Of a stretch of DNA of 60,852 nt, positions 11,177 to 19,894 are shown piece after piece. The position numbers were made by a program, and so were the translations under genes. Location of the stretch: positions 1 to 60,852 of the forward strand of contig JAJDOG010000041.1 of assembly GCA_022340285.1 (NCBI GenBank), read 5' to 3'. Under the pieces are notes generated by a model that was not told the DNA's origin, searched no databases, and saw only the letters and a program-made list of their open reading frames with translations. The stretch comes from Betaproteobacteria bacterium. Lineage in GTDB: Bacteria > Pseudomonadota > Gammaproteobacteria > Burkholderiales > SG8-39. The first letter of the stretch is position 1; the number at the start of each line of letters is the position of its first letter.

Positions 11177-11195
11177 CCGGGGCTGCGAGCCCCGG
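11177..11195 (+). terminator. Stem-loop after fimV
   Basis: CCGGGGCT-gcg-AGCCCCGG, a perfect 8-bp GC-rich stem with a 3-base loop, begins 22 bases after the fimV stop. Only a weak T-rich stretch (ccattt) follows, so it may terminate transcription or just protect the 3' end. Confidence 0.5.
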
Positions 11196-11220
11196 CTCCA
11201 TTTCCAGCGTCGCATCGAAG

Positions 11221-11322
11221 GTCACGAACAGGAGGGAACCGGCTGGTTCCCTCAGGGCAAACCCGGTATGTCACGAACGGGAAGAAACCGGCCGGTTTCC
11301 TCCCGTTACCCTCCTTCCCGCT
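11221..11322 (+). repeat. Compound palindromic repeat, family A (two hairpins, complete copy)
   Basis: Two imperfect palindromes in tandem. Hairpin 1 has core GAGGGAACC-ggct-GGTTCCCTC (11232-11253) preceded by GTCACGAACAG. Hairpin 2 has arms AACGGGAAGAAACC / GGTTTCCTCCCGTT (11276-11307), also preceded by GTCACGAAC, and is followed by a CCCTCCTTCCCGCT tail. The same unit, hairpins and spacer included, occurs in reverse orientation at 32826-32930, and hairpin 2 with its tail occurs alone at 41503-41559. It fills the fimV-truA gap. Confidence 0.85.
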
Positions 11323-11358
11323 GAGAGTGCCGCGTCACTTTCGTAGTAACGTGCTCCC

Positions 11359-12156
11359 ATGAAAGTTGCGATTGGTGTCACGTACGACGGTGGCCCTTTC
11401 GAGGGGTGGCAGTCGCAGGCCTCGGGGCGGACCGTGCAGGATCACCTCGAGCGGGCGCTGACGACGGTTGCGAGCTCTCCAGTGCGCCTGGTCGCAGCGG
11501 GACGGACGGACGCCGGTGTCCACGCACTCGGGCAGGTGGCCCATTTCGAGACGGAGGTCGAGCGCCCCCTGCAGGCGTGGGTGCGGGGCGCGAACTCCGC
11601 GTTGCCGGCAGCCATTGCGGTGCAGTGGGCTCAGCACGTGCCCGACGCGTTCAGCGCCCGTTACTCGGCCACGGCGCGCACATATCGGTACCTTCTCTAT
11701 TGCCATCCGGTGCGGCCCGCCGTGCTGGCGGGCCGCGTCGGGTGGTATCACCTCCCGCTCGATCTCGAGGCGATGCAGACAGCAGGGCGGCTGCTGCTCG
11801 GCGAGCACGACTTCAGCGCGTTTCGCTCGATCGAATGCCAGGCGAAGTCTCCGGTGCGCAATCTGCGCCGTCTCGGCGTCGCCCAGCGCGGTCCGTACTT
11901 CGTTTTCGACTTCACCGCGGACGCGTTCCTCCATCACATGGTCCGGAACATCGTCGGGTGCCTCGTCTACGTGGGCAAGGGGCGCCACGCGCCGGACTGG
12001 ATGGCGGATGTGCTCGCGAGCCGCGATCGCAGTCGGGCGGCACCGACTTTCGGGCCCGCCGGTCTCTATCTCGCGGAGGTCCGCTACGGGCCGGAGTGGA
12101 ACCTCCCGGGCTTCCCACCTATCATGCCGTTCTTTTCCGCGGCGTTGCCCGAGTGA
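11359..12156 (+). CDS. truA: tRNA pseudouridine(38-40) synthase
   Basis: Isomerises uridines 38-40 in the tRNA anticodon stem. The 265 residues fit TruA. The catalytic aspartate is Asp51 in AGRTDAGVHA; the FSARYSATARTYRY and FLHHMVRNIVG segments are family hallmarks. The start MKVAIGVTYDGGPFEGWQ is typical. It overlaps trpF by 4 bases (GTGA), so the two are translationally coupled, an arrangement common in Proteobacteria. Confidence 0.96.
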   Translation: MKVAIGVTYDGGPFEGWQSQASGRTVQDHLERALTTVASSPVRLVAAGRTDAGVHALGQVAHFETEVERPLQAWVRGANSALPAAIAVQWAQHVPDAFSARYSATARTYRYLLYCHPVRPAVLAGRVGWYHLPLDLEAMQTAGRLLLGEHDFSAFRSIECQAKSPVRNLRRLGVAQRGPYFVFDFTADAFLHHMVRNIVGCLVYVGKGRHAPDWMADVLASRDRSRAAPTFGPAGLYLAEVRYGPEWNLPGFPPIMPFFSAALPE

Positions 12157-12776
12157 GAACCCGAGTCAAGATCTGCGGCATCACCTCCCCTCGCGACGCG
12201 CAGGCCGCCTCCCGCCTGGGCGCGGACGCGATCGGACTGGTGTTCTACGAACCGAGTCCGCGCTACGTCACCGTCGAGCAAGCGAGGGCAATCGCCGATA
12301 GCGTGCCGCCTTTCGTCTCGCGGGTCGCGCTGTTCGTGAATCCCACCGCGGCGTCCGTCCGCGCCGTGCTCGACGGCGCCAAGATCGATCTTCTGCAGTT
12401 CCACGGCGAAGAGGATCCCGCGTTCTGCGCGGGATTCGGCATCCCGTACCTGAAGGCCCTACGCGTGAGGAAAGGATTGAATTTGCTAGAATGTCTGTCG
12501 CCTTTCCGCGGTGCCGCGGGGTGGTTGCTCGATGCGTATCGCCCGGACTACTACGGCGGCACGGGGGAAACCTTCGATTGGGGCGTCATCCCCGTCGGAC
12601 TCGAACGGCCGGTGGTGCTCTCCGGCGGGCTCACTGTCGCGAACGTTGCCGAGGCGGTGCGCCGCGTGCGCCCGTGGGCGGTGGACGTCTCGAGTGGCGT
12701 CGAGTCGACCAGGGGCGTCAAGGACGCGGATCGGATCGCCGCGTTTATCGAAGGAGTTCGCAATGCAGATGTATGA
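12153..12776 (+). CDS. trpF: Phosphoribosylanthranilate isomerase
   Basis: Third step of tryptophan synthesis: isomerises N-(5-phosphoribosyl)anthranilate to the carboxyphenylamino deoxyribulose phosphate. The 207 residues form a TIM barrel. [12 protein letters not shown] at the N-terminus holds the catalytic cysteine, DLLQFHGEE follows, and the conserved [10 protein letters not shown] phosphate-binding segment is near the end. The GTG at 12153 overlaps the truA stop and gives [10 protein letters not shown]; the longer open frame upstream lies antiparallel to family conservation inside truA. Its end overlaps the trpB start by 14 bases. Confidence 0.95.
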   Translation: MRTRVKICGITSPRDAQAASRLGADAIGLVFYEPSPRYVTVEQARAIADSVPPFVSRVALFVNPTAASVRAVLDGAKIDLLQFHGEEDPAFCAGFGIPYLKALRVRKGLNLLECLSPFRGAAGWLLDAYRPDYYGGTGETFDWGVIPVGLERPVVLSGGLTVANVAEAVRRVRPWAVDVSSGVESTRGVKDADRIAAFIEGVRNADV

Positions 12777-13962
12777 CCTCCCGGACAGTCGCGGCCATTT
12801 CGGCCCCTACGGCGGGGTGTTCGTTGCCGAAACGCTAGTGCACGCGCTCGAGGAGCTGCGGGCGGCCTACGAGACGGCCCGCAAGGATCCGGCATTCGTT
12901 GCGGAGCTCGAATCCGAGCTGAAGCACTATGTCGGGCGTCCGAGCCCGGTGTACCACGCGCGGCGCTGGTCCGACCTGCTGGGCGGCGCGCAGATTTATC
13001 TCAAGCGCGAGGATCTCAACCACACGGGGGCGCACAAGATCAACAACACCATGGGGCAGGCGATGGTCGCGCGCCGCATGGGCAAGCGGCGGGTGATCGC
13101 CGAGACCGGCGCCGGTCAGCATGGCGTGGCGACGGCGACGGTGGCGGCGCGTTACGGCATGGAGTGCGTGGTGTACATGGGCGCGGAGGACATCAAGCGC
13201 CAGGCCGCCAACGTGTACAGGATGAAGCTTCTGGGCGCATCGGTTGTGCCGGTCGAATCGGGCTCGCGGACGCTCAAGGATGCGCTGAACGAGGCGATGC
13301 GCGACTGGGTGACCAATGTCGAGAGCACCTTCTACATCATCGGCACCGTAGCCGGACCGCATCCGTATCCGGTGATGGTGCGTGACTTCCAGGCCGTCAT
13401 CGGCCGGGAGTGTGTGGTGCAGATGCCCGAGCTCGCCGGTCGTCAGCCGGATGCGGTGATCGCCTGCGTCGGCGGCGGCTCCAATGCGATGGGCATCTTC
13501 TATCCCTACATTCCACACGACGACGTTCGCCTGATCGGCGTCGAAGCGGCCGGAGACGGCCTCGCCACCGGGCACCACGCCGCGTCGCTCTGCGCCGGAA
13601 GGCCCGGCGTCCTGCACGGGAACCGCACCTACCTTCTGCAGGATGCGCACGGCCAGATCGTCGAGACGCATTCGATCTCCGCCGGCCTCGACTACCCCGG
13701 AGTCGGTCCCGAGCACGCCTGGCTCAAGGACAGCGGCCGTGCCGAGTACGTGGCCGTTACCGACGACGATGCGCTCAAGGCGTTCCACGATTGCTGTCAC
13801 CGCGAAGGCATCATTCCGGCACTGGAATCGGCGCATGCGCTCGCGTATGCGGCACAGCTCGCCCCGAGCATGGCGCGGGACCGGATCCTGCTCGTGAACC
13901 TTTCGGGCCGCGGCGACAAGGACATGCATACCGTCGCCGAGAAGTCGGGCATCCGGTTCTGA
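12763..13962 (+). CDS. trpB: Tryptophan synthase beta chain
   Basis: Condenses indole with serine to make tryptophan, using PLP. The PLP lysine is in [10 protein letters not shown] (about Lys92) and the phosphate-binding loop is [10 protein letters not shown]. The 399 residues match the family. The ATG at 12763 is preceded by AAGGAG at 12751 and gives [18 protein letters not shown], the usual N-terminus, whereas the upstream extension of the frame is not family-like. It lies in the trpF-trpB-trpA cluster with 11 bases before trpA. Confidence 0.98.
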   Translation: MQMYDLPDSRGHFGPYGGVFVAETLVHALEELRAAYETARKDPAFVAELESELKHYVGRPSPVYHARRWSDLLGGAQIYLKREDLNHTGAHKINNTMGQAMVARRMGKRRVIAETGAGQHGVATATVAARYGMECVVYMGAEDIKRQAANVYRMKLLGASVVPVESGSRTLKDALNEAMRDWVTNVESTFYIIGTVAGPHPYPVMVRDFQAVIGRECVVQMPELAGRQPDAVIACVGGGSNAMGIFYPYIPHDDVRLIGVEAAGDGLATGHHAASLCAGRPGVLHGNRTYLLQDAHGQIVETHSISAGLDYPGVGPEHAWLKDSGRAEYVAVTDDDALKAFHDCCHREGIIPALESAHALAYAAQLAPSMARDRILLVNLSGRGDKDMHTVAEKSGIRF

Positions 13963-13973
13963 CCGGACAGACG

Positions 13974-14774
13974 ATGTCGCGCATCGCTGACGTATTCGGA
14001 AAGCTCGCGAGCGCGCGGCGCAAGGCACTCATCCCGTTCGTCACGGCCGGCGATCCGGCGGCAGGCGGAACAGTCGAGCTGATGCACGCGCTGGTGGGCG
14101 CGGGCGCGGATGTGATCGAGCTCGGGGTGCCGTTCTCCGACCCGATGGCCGACGGACCCGTCATCCAGCGCGCCAGCGAGCGGGCGCTCGCGGAGGGCGT
14201 GAGCCTCGATGACGTGCTCGGGTTCGTGACGGCGTTTCGCAAGCGGGATTCGACGACTCCGGTGGTCCTCATGGGCTACGCGAATCCGATCGAAGCCATG
14301 GGCACGGAGGCTTTCGCCGGCCGGGCGCAGACCGCGGGCGTGGACGGCGTGCTGGTCGTCGACTATCCGCCCGAGGAATCGGCGGAATTCGCGGCGCTGG
14401 TCCGGCGCCACGGCATCGACCTCATCTTTCTTCTCGCACCGACGTCCACCAAGGAACGCATCGATTCCGTAGCACGCCTCGCCAGCGGCTACGTCTACTA
14501 CGTGTCCCTCACGGGGGTAACCGGCGCATCGCACCTCGACGTCGGCGGCGTGGGCGCGAAGCTTGCGGCGATACGCCGGAGCATCTCGCTCCCGCTGGGG
14601 GTGGGATTCGGCATACGCGACGGTGAAAGCGCGCGCGCAGTCGGCAAGGTCGCCGACGCGGTTATCGTCGGCAGTCGTATCATCCAGGAGATGGAGCAGG
14701 GGGACCCCGCCGCGGCGGCAGCACGCGCGGCGACGCTTGTGCGAAGCATCCGCGAGGCGCTCGACCGGCCATGA
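13974..14774 (+). CDS. trpA: Tryptophan synthase alpha chain
   Basis: Cleaves indole-3-glycerol phosphate and channels indole to TrpB. Catalytic residues are visible at family positions: Glu49 ([11 protein letters not shown]) and Asp60 (MADGP). The conserved LTGVTGA phosphate segment and the [10 protein letters not shown] segment follow. The 266 residues match the family. The ATG at 13974 gives [26 protein letters not shown]. It overlaps accD by 4 bases (ATGA). Confidence 0.97.
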   Translation: MSRIADVFGKLASARRKALIPFVTAGDPAAGGTVELMHALVGAGADVIELGVPFSDPMADGPVIQRASERALAEGVSLDDVLGFVTAFRKRDSTTPVVLMGYANPIEAMGTEAFAGRAQTAGVDGVLVVDYPPEESAEFAALVRRHGIDLIFLLAPTSTKERIDSVARLASGYVYYVSLTGVTGASHLDVGGVGAKLAAIRRSISLPLGVGFGIRDGESARAVGKVADAVIVGSRIIQEMEQGDPAAAAARAATLVRSIREALDRP

Positions 14775-15640
14775 GCTGGCTGCAGAAGCTGTTGCCGCCG
14801 AAGATCAAGCGTGCCGAGGGCCCGGTGCGGCGCACCGTGCCCGAAGGGCTCTGGACGAAATGCCCGGAGTGCGACGCGGTTCTGTACGCCACGGACCTCG
14901 AGAAGAGCGCGAGCGTGTGCCCCAAGTGCGGCCATCACGGACGCCTTTCCGCACGGGCACGGCTCGATATCTTTCTCGATCCGGAAGGCCGCTACGAGAT
15001 CGGCGCCGAGGTGCTGCCGGTCGATTCGCTCAAGTTCAAGGATTCGAAGCGCTACACCGAGCGCCTCGAGGAGGCCGAGAAGGAGACCGCCGAGACCGAC
15101 GCGCTGGTCGTTCTGCAGGGCAGCGTGAAGGGCGTCGCGCTGGTGGCCGCATCGTTCGAATTCGACTTCATGGGCGGTTCGATGGGGTCGGTGGTGGGCG
15201 AGCGCTTCGTGCGCGGCGTGCATGCCTGTCTCGATCAGGATCTGCCGTTCGTGTGTTTCTCGGCCACCGGTGGCGCCCGCATGCAGGAGGGCCTGCTTTC
15301 GCTCATGCAAATGGCCAAGACGACCGCCGCGCTGACCCGGCTTGCCGCAAAGCGGCTGCCCTACATCTCCGTGCTCACCGACCCGACGATGGGCGGTGTC
15401 TCGGCGAGCTTCGCGATGATCGGAGACGTGGTGATCGCCGAGCCGCGCGCCCTGATCGGATTCGCCGGGCCGCGGGTCATCGAGCAGACGGTGCGCGAGA
15501 AGCTGCCCGAGGGCTTTCAGCGCGCCGAGTTCCTTCTCGAGAAGGGCGCGATCGATCTGATCGTCGACCGCCGCGAGATGCGCGACCGCATCGCGAGCCT
15601 GCTCACGCTCATGATGCGCCTGCCATCCCCCGACCGCTGA
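14771..15640 (+). CDS. accD: Acetyl-CoA carboxylase carboxyltransferase beta subunit
   Basis: Transfers carboxyl from biotin to acetyl-CoA to make malonyl-CoA, the first step of fatty-acid synthesis, as a complex with AccA (not in this window). The N-terminal zinc ribbon is clear: Cys31, Cys34, Cys50 and Cys53. The crotonase-fold carboxyltransferase core with [13 protein letters not shown] and TGGARMQEG follows. 289 residues, normal length. Overlap with trpA suggests coupled expression; folC follows after 55 bases. Confidence 0.97.
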   Translation: MSWLQKLLPPKIKRAEGPVRRTVPEGLWTKCPECDAVLYATDLEKSASVCPKCGHHGRLSARARLDIFLDPEGRYEIGAEVLPVDSLKFKDSKRYTERLEEAEKETAETDALVVLQGSVKGVALVAASFEFDFMGGSMGSVVGERFVRGVHACLDQDLPFVCFSATGGARMQEGLLSLMQMAKTTAALTRLAAKRLPYISVLTDPTMGGVSASFAMIGDVVIAEPRALIGFAGPRVIEQTVREKLPEGFQRAEFLLEKGAIDLIVDRREMRDRIASLLTLMMRLPSPDR

Positions 15641-15695
15641 GCTGTTTCTCGCGCAAGGTCGGCTGAGCGGTGCCTCGCCCGCGGATCGTATCCGG

Positions 15696-16994
15696 ATGCC
15701 TGCCGAAACCGTGCTTCCCGCCGACCTTCCAGGCTGGCTCGCGTACATCGAGCGCCAGCACCCGCAAAGCATCGCGCTCGGCCTGGAGCGCGTCGCGCGG
15801 GTTCGCGACGCCCTGGCCCTTCCGCCCTTCTGCCCGATCTTCACGATCGGCGGGACGAACGGCAAGGGATCGGTATGCGCGATGCTGGAGACTATTCTGC
15901 TCGCCGCAGGCTACCGAGTGGGCACCTACATGTCGCCCCACCTCCTGCGGTACAACGAGCGGGTGCGCGTCGACGGCCGCGAGGTGGATGACGCAACGCT
16001 GATCGAGGCGTTCGGGCGTGTGGAAACCGCGCGGGGTAAAGGGGCCGAGCGGATTCCGCTGACCTATTTCGAATTCGGCACGCTGGCCGCCTGGGTCGTC
16101 TTCGCGGACGCGAAGCCGGACGCGCTCGTGATGGAGATTGGCCTGGGCGGCCGCCTCGATGCCGTCAATGCCTTCGATTCCGACTGTGCGGTGCTGACCA
16201 GCATCGATGTGGATCATGCCGAATACCTCGGGGCGACGCGCGACCGGATCGGCTGGGAGAAGGCGCATATCTTCCGCCGCGGCAGGCCCGCCGTCGTCGG
16301 GGATCCCGTGCCACCGCGCACGGTCTTGGACTACGCTGCCGAAATCGGCGCCGATCTGCAGGTCGCCGGTCGGGACTTCGGGCACTCCGGCGACCGCCAG
16401 CAGTGGCTGTATTGGGGTCGCGACGGACGCCGCGCGGGGCTGGCCTATCCGGCGCTCCGCGGAGCCAACCAGCTCTTGAACGCCGCGGCGACCCTGGCCG
16501 CGATAGCGTCCCTGCGGGACCGCCTTCCCGTGAGCGCGCAGGCCATCCGGTCGGGATTGGCTCAAGTGGAGCTACCGGGCCGGTTTCAGGTGCTGCCCGG
16601 CCGGCCGGTCGTGGTCCTTGACGTGGCGCACAATCCCCACGCCGCGGCCGTGCTCGCGGAAAATCTCGGCGCGATGGGAGTCTTTGCGCGAACGCATGCG
16701 GTCGTGGGCATGCTGCGGGACAAGGACATCGCGGCGGTGTGCGCGGTGCTGCGGAACCGGGTGACTCACTGGTACGCCTGCACGCTCGACTATGCGCGTG
16801 GGGCGGGCGCGGCCGAGGTCGCGCGCGGGATCGCGGATTCGGGCGCTGGCGGCGCCGTGAGCCAGCACGACTCGCCCCGCGAAGCGTTCGTTGCAGCGCG
16901 GGATGCGGCCGGTCAGAGTGATAGAATTGCGGTGTTTGGCTCGTTCCATACCGTTGCAGATGTGATGGCGTTCCTCGCTACGTTGAATCGCTGA
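15696..16994 (+). CDS. folC: Bifunctional folylpolyglutamate / dihydrofolate synthase
   Basis: Adds glutamate to dihydropteroate and to tetrahydrofolates. The 432 residues show the P-loop GGTNGKGS (residues 52-59), the omega-loop region SPHLLRYNERVRVDG, and DVAHNPHAA of the C-terminal ligase domain. The position after accD and before a SPOR-domain gene is the usual one in Beta- and Gammaproteobacteria. The ATG start gives MPAETVLPADLPGWLAYIE, where the conserved LxxWLxYIE motif confirms the N-terminus. Confidence 0.95.
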   Translation: MPAETVLPADLPGWLAYIERQHPQSIALGLERVARVRDALALPPFCPIFTIGGTNGKGSVCAMLETILLAAGYRVGTYMSPHLLRYNERVRVDGREVDDATLIEAFGRVETARGKGAERIPLTYFEFGTLAAWVVFADAKPDALVMEIGLGGRLDAVNAFDSDCAVLTSIDVDHAEYLGATRDRIGWEKAHIFRRGRPAVVGDPVPPRTVLDYAAEIGADLQVAGRDFGHSGDRQQWLYWGRDGRRAGLAYPALRGANQLLNAAATLAAIASLRDRLPVSAQAIRSGLAQVELPGRFQVLPGRPVVVLDVAHNPHAAAVLAENLGAMGVFARTHAVVGMLRDKDIAAVCAVLRNRVTHWYACTLDYARGAGAAEVARGIADSGAGGAVSQHDSPREAFVAARDAAGQSDRIAVFGSFHTVADVMAFLATLNR

Positions 16995-17027
16995 AGCGCT
17001 GCCGGCGCCGGGAGACCCAGAATCGGC

Positions 17028-17669
17028 ATGGCCGACACACAGGAGGTACAGCAGCTCAAGCGGCGCGCGCGACGGCGCCTGGTGGGCGCAATCGCGCTGG
17101 TTCTGTTTCTGGTGATCGTCCCGCCGATGATCATGGATCTCGAGCCGCGGCCGGTCACGACTGATCTAACGGTCGAGATTCCCAGCCAGACGAGCGGTGA
17201 GGTCAAGGTACCCCCGCCCGCGCCGATTGCGAAGGCAGACCGCGCGGCCGACGCTGCGGAGGAGTCGTCCGGCGAGACGGCCGGACAGCCCGCTCGGGCG
17301 GCAGCCGGGAAGGTCGGGAAGCCGGAAGCCGAGGCGCCCAAATCGAAACCGACGTCACCGCTCGCGACGGCCACAGTCGATCGCAAGGACAAGGAGGCGC
17401 AAAGGGTCGAGTCCATCCTCAAGGGCGGTACTTTCGTCGTGCCGCTTGGCGCCTATTCCAATCCGGACAATGTGAAACAGCTCCAGGCGAAGCTGACCCG
17501 CGCGGGCGTGAAGTCGTACACCGAGCCCGTGAAGGGGAGCGCGAGCGCGCAGACCCGCGTCGCCGCGGGGCCGTTCGCAACGCGCGAGGAAGCCGAGCGG
17601 GCACGCCAGAAGCTCGCTTCGCTAAAGGGCCTGGGCGTCGTCCCGGGCACCATCACCACGCGTCAATGA
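17028..17669 (+). CDS. DedD-like SPOR-domain inner-membrane protein
   Basis: A 213-residue protein: basic cytoplasmic N-terminus (LKRRARRRLVG), one membrane helix (about 18-37), a long Pro/Ala/Lys/Glu-rich periplasmic linker, and a C-terminal SPOR domain (about 132-213, FVVPLGAYSNPDNVKQLQAKL). SPOR domains bind denuded peptidoglycan at the division site. Gene order folC - this gene - cvpA matches E. coli dedD, so it is likely its counterpart. It overlaps cvpA by 4 bases (ATGA). Confidence 0.88.
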   Translation: MADTQEVQQLKRRARRRLVGAIALVLFLVIVPPMIMDLEPRPVTTDLTVEIPSQTSGEVKVPPPAPIAKADRAADAAEESSGETAGQPARAAAGKVGKPEAEAPKSKPTSPLATATVDRKDKEAQRVESILKGGTFVVPLGAYSNPDNVKQLQAKLTRAGVKSYTEPVKGSASAQTRVAAGPFATREEAERARQKLASLKGLGVVPGTITTRQ

Positions 17670-18160
17670 GCTGGTTTGATTTTGCGGTAATAGCGGTGGT
17701 GGGGTTCTCCATTCTGCTCGGTGCCTGGCGCGGACTCGTCCGCGAGGTGCTGGCCCTCGCGGGCTGGGTGCTCGCGTTCGTGCTCGCGCTTCTTTTCGCC
17801 GGGGATCTTGCCGGGATGCTGCCTGAAAGCTTCGCGAATCTGGCCATTCGCACGGCGCTCGCCGCGGTATTGATTTTCGTCGTCGTGCTGCTCGCGGCGG
17901 GGTTCGGTGGCATGCTCCTGTCAAGGGCGTTCAAAGCGGCCGGTCTCGGCGTAACGGACCGTGCCCTCGGGGGCGTGTTCGGCTTCGCGAGGGGCGGCTT
18001 GATCACGCTTGCCGTGGTCCTCGCAGCCGGCTTCACGACGCTCCCGAAGGAGCCGTTCTGGCGCGAGGCGGCGCTCACTGGCCCGCTCGAAACGGCGGTG
18101 GTTGCGATGAAACCCATTCTGCCGCGTTCCTGGGCGGACAAGGTCAAGTACGAGAGGTGA
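17666..18160 (+). CDS. cvpA: CvpA family membrane protein
   Basis: A 164-residue inner-membrane protein with four hydrophobic segments and the typical opening [26 protein letters not shown]. CvpA was named for colicin V production and lies next to purF in many Proteobacteria; its precise role is unsettled. Here it overlaps the SPOR gene and is followed by purF after 4 bases, so all three are probably co-transcribed. Confidence 0.93.
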   Translation: MSWFDFAVIAVVGFSILLGAWRGLVREVLALAGWVLAFVLALLFAGDLAGMLPESFANLAIRTALAAVLIFVVVLLAAGFGGMLLSRAFKAAGLGVTDRALGGVFGFARGGLITLAVVLAAGFTTLPKEPFWREAALTGPLETAVVAMKPILPRSWADKVKYER

Positions 18161-18164
18161 TGCG

Positions 18165-19691
18165 ATGTGCGGGATAGTCGGAATCTATGCACACGCGCCG
18201 GCGAACCAGCTCCTCTACGACGGCCTGCTGCTGCTCCAGCACCGGGGGCAGGACGCAGCGGGCATCGTCACCGGCGCGGGCAAGACGTTTCACATGCACC
18301 GCGGTCCGGGGCTCGTGCGGGACGTCTTTCGCACGCGCGACATGCGTGCGCTGGCGGGAGAAATGGGCATCGGGCATTGCCGGTATCCGACCGCGGGCAG
18401 CGCGTTTCACGCCGGCGAGGCGCAGCCGTTCTACGTGAACTCGCCGTTCGGCATCGTGCTCGGCCACAACGGAAACCTGACGAACTGGGAACAGCTGAAG
18501 CAGGAGATGTTCCGCCTCGACCGGCGTCACATCAACACGAACTCGGACTCAGAGGTGCTGCTCAACGTGCTCGCCCACGAGCTCGAGCGCGCTGCCACCG
18601 GATACCGGGTCGACGCGGAAGCGGTGTTTACCGCGGTGGCCGCGGTGCATCGCCGCTGCCGGGGCGCGTACGCGGTGGTGGCGATGATCGCGGGCACGGG
18701 ACTCGTGGCGTTTCGTGATCCGCACGGCATCCGCCCGCTGGTCATTGGCCGCCACGACACGCCCGACGGCCCGGAGTGGATCGTCGCGTCCGAAAGCGTC
18801 GCGGTCGAGGGGCTCGGCTTCTCGCTCGAGCGCGACGTCGCGCCGGGCGAGGCGATCCTCATCGACGAGCACGGCCATTTCGCGAGCCGTCAGTGCGCGC
18901 CGGACACGCCCCATACCCCGTGCATATTCGAGATCGTGTATCTCGCACGGCCGGACACGGTGATGGACGGTGTGTCGGTGTACGAGGCGCGCCTGCACAT
19001 GGGCGAGCAGCTCGCTGCGAAGATCCGCGAGAAATACTCCCACCTCGATATCGACGTCGTGATCCCGGTCCCCGACACCAGCCGCCCGTGCGCGTTGCAG
19101 CTCGCCACCGGCCTCGGGCTGACCTACCGCGAGGGATTCGTCCGCAACCGCTACGTCGGTCGGACCTTCATCATGCCGGGCCAGACTGTGCGCAAGAAGT
19201 CGGTGCGCCAGAAGCTCTCCGCGATCTCGATGGAATTCCGGGACAAGAACGTGCTGATCGTCGACGATTCGATCGTGCGCGGAACCACCAGCCGCGAGAT
19301 CGTGCAGATGGCACGCGAGTCCGGCGCGCGAAAGGTCTTCTTTGCCTCTGCCGCACCGCCGGTACGCTTCCCGAATGTCTACGGCATCGACATGCCCACT
19401 CGGGTCGAGCTGATTGCGACCGGCCGCACCGAGGACGAGATCGCGGCGGAGATCGGGGCGGACGCGGTGATCTACCAGGATCTTCCCGCGCTGATCCGGG
19501 CGGTGCAGGCCTCGAATCCGGCGCTCGGGCAATTCGAGACCTCCTGCTTCGACGGGAACTATGTCACCGGCGACGTCACCAGCGAATATCTGGGTGACCT
19601 CGAGACGCGCCGCGACGACAAGCGCGCGGAGGGTGGTGAGGACGACGAGGCGGAGCGGGACGACTCGAGGGTCTCCGCCGACGGCATCTGA
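18165..19691 (+). CDS. purF: Amidophosphoribosyltransferase
   Basis: Commits PRPP to purine synthesis using glutamine as amino donor. The N-terminal nucleophile cysteine is residue 2 ([10 protein letters not shown]), exposed after Met removal. The glutaminase domain is followed by a phosphoribosyltransferase domain with the PRPP loop [18 protein letters not shown] (residues 363-380). 508 residues, normal. The C-terminal end is acidic and low-complexity. It is followed by a 203-base gap that holds the metZ promoter and leader. Confidence 0.97.
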   Translation: MCGIVGIYAHAPANQLLYDGLLLLQHRGQDAAGIVTGAGKTFHMHRGPGLVRDVFRTRDMRALAGEMGIGHCRYPTAGSAFHAGEAQPFYVNSPFGIVLGHNGNLTNWEQLKQEMFRLDRRHINTNSDSEVLLNVLAHELERAATGYRVDAEAVFTAVAAVHRRCRGAYAVVAMIAGTGLVAFRDPHGIRPLVIGRHDTPDGPEWIVASESVAVEGLGFSLERDVAPGEAILIDEHGHFASRQCAPDTPHTPCIFEIVYLARPDTVMDGVSVYEARLHMGEQLAAKIREKYSHLDIDVVIPVPDTSRPCALQLATGLGLTYREGFVRNRYVGRTFIMPGQTVRKKSVRQKLSAISMEFRDKNVLIVDDSIVRGTTSREIVQMARESGARKVFFASAAPPVRFPNVYGIDMPTRVELIATGRTEDEIAAEIGADAVIYQDLPALIRAVQASNPALGQFETSCFDGNYVTGDVTSEYLGDLETRRDDKRAEGGEDDEAERDDSRVSADGI

Positions 19692-19710
19692 GCCGCGCGA
19701 ACCACGAGAA

Positions 19711-19739
19711 TTGACAGACGCTGCGGCCCACGGTAAGGT
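19711..19739 (+). promoter_or_regulatory. Candidate sigma-70 promoter of metZ
   Basis: A perfect -35 TTGACA (19711-19716) and TAAGGT (19734-19739) are separated by 17 bases. The predicted start of transcription, near 19746, falls exactly where the SAM-II-like aptamer begins, so metZ probably has its own promoter downstream of purF. Confidence 0.6.
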
Positions 19740-19746
19740 CGTTTCC

Positions 19747-19836
19747 AGCGCCGATTTGAGCTCACAGCTTGCGGGCGCCCCCGGATTGTTTCGTTCCAGG
19801 ACATCCGGGGACAAATAAATACGGCTAAAGCGTGGT
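19747..19836 (+). promoter_or_regulatory. SAM-II-like riboswitch aptamer upstream of metZ
   Basis: The leader carries the conserved SAM-II blocks in order: P1 5' strand GCGCC (19748-19752), loop GATTTGA (19753-19759), CTTGC (19768-19772), P1 3' strand GGCGC (19774-19778), the A-rich linker CAAATAAATA (19812-19821), and the pseudoknot strand GGCTAAAGCG (19823-19832). SAM-II aptamers sense S-adenosylmethionine and precede methionine-synthesis genes; here the next gene is metZ. An extra stem-loop (CCCCGGAT / ATCCGGGG, 19779-19786 and 19803-19810) is inserted in the linker. The call rests on memory of the consensus, not on a covariance-model search. Confidence 0.72.
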
Positions 19837-19838
19837 CG

Positions 19839-19880
19839 AAAAACCCGTCTTGGCCTCGCAGGCTGGACGGGTTTTTTATT
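19839..19880 (+). terminator. Intrinsic terminator in the metZ leader
   Basis: AAAAACCCGTC (19839-19849) pairs with GACGGGTTTTT (19866-19876), and an inner GGCCT/AGGCT helix extends the stem; TTTTTTATTTT follows. It sits between the SAM-II-like aptamer and the metZ ATG at 19895, which makes it a likely regulated expression platform rather than just a purF terminator. GGAG (19884-19887) just after it is the metZ ribosome binding site. Confidence 0.8.
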
Positions 19881-19894
19881 TTCTGGAGACGGAC

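Noticed and set aside
19832-19894. GTG at 19832 as metZ start
   Set aside because: It would place the intrinsic terminator inside the coding region and add non-conserved residues; the ATG at 19895 has a good ribosome binding site.
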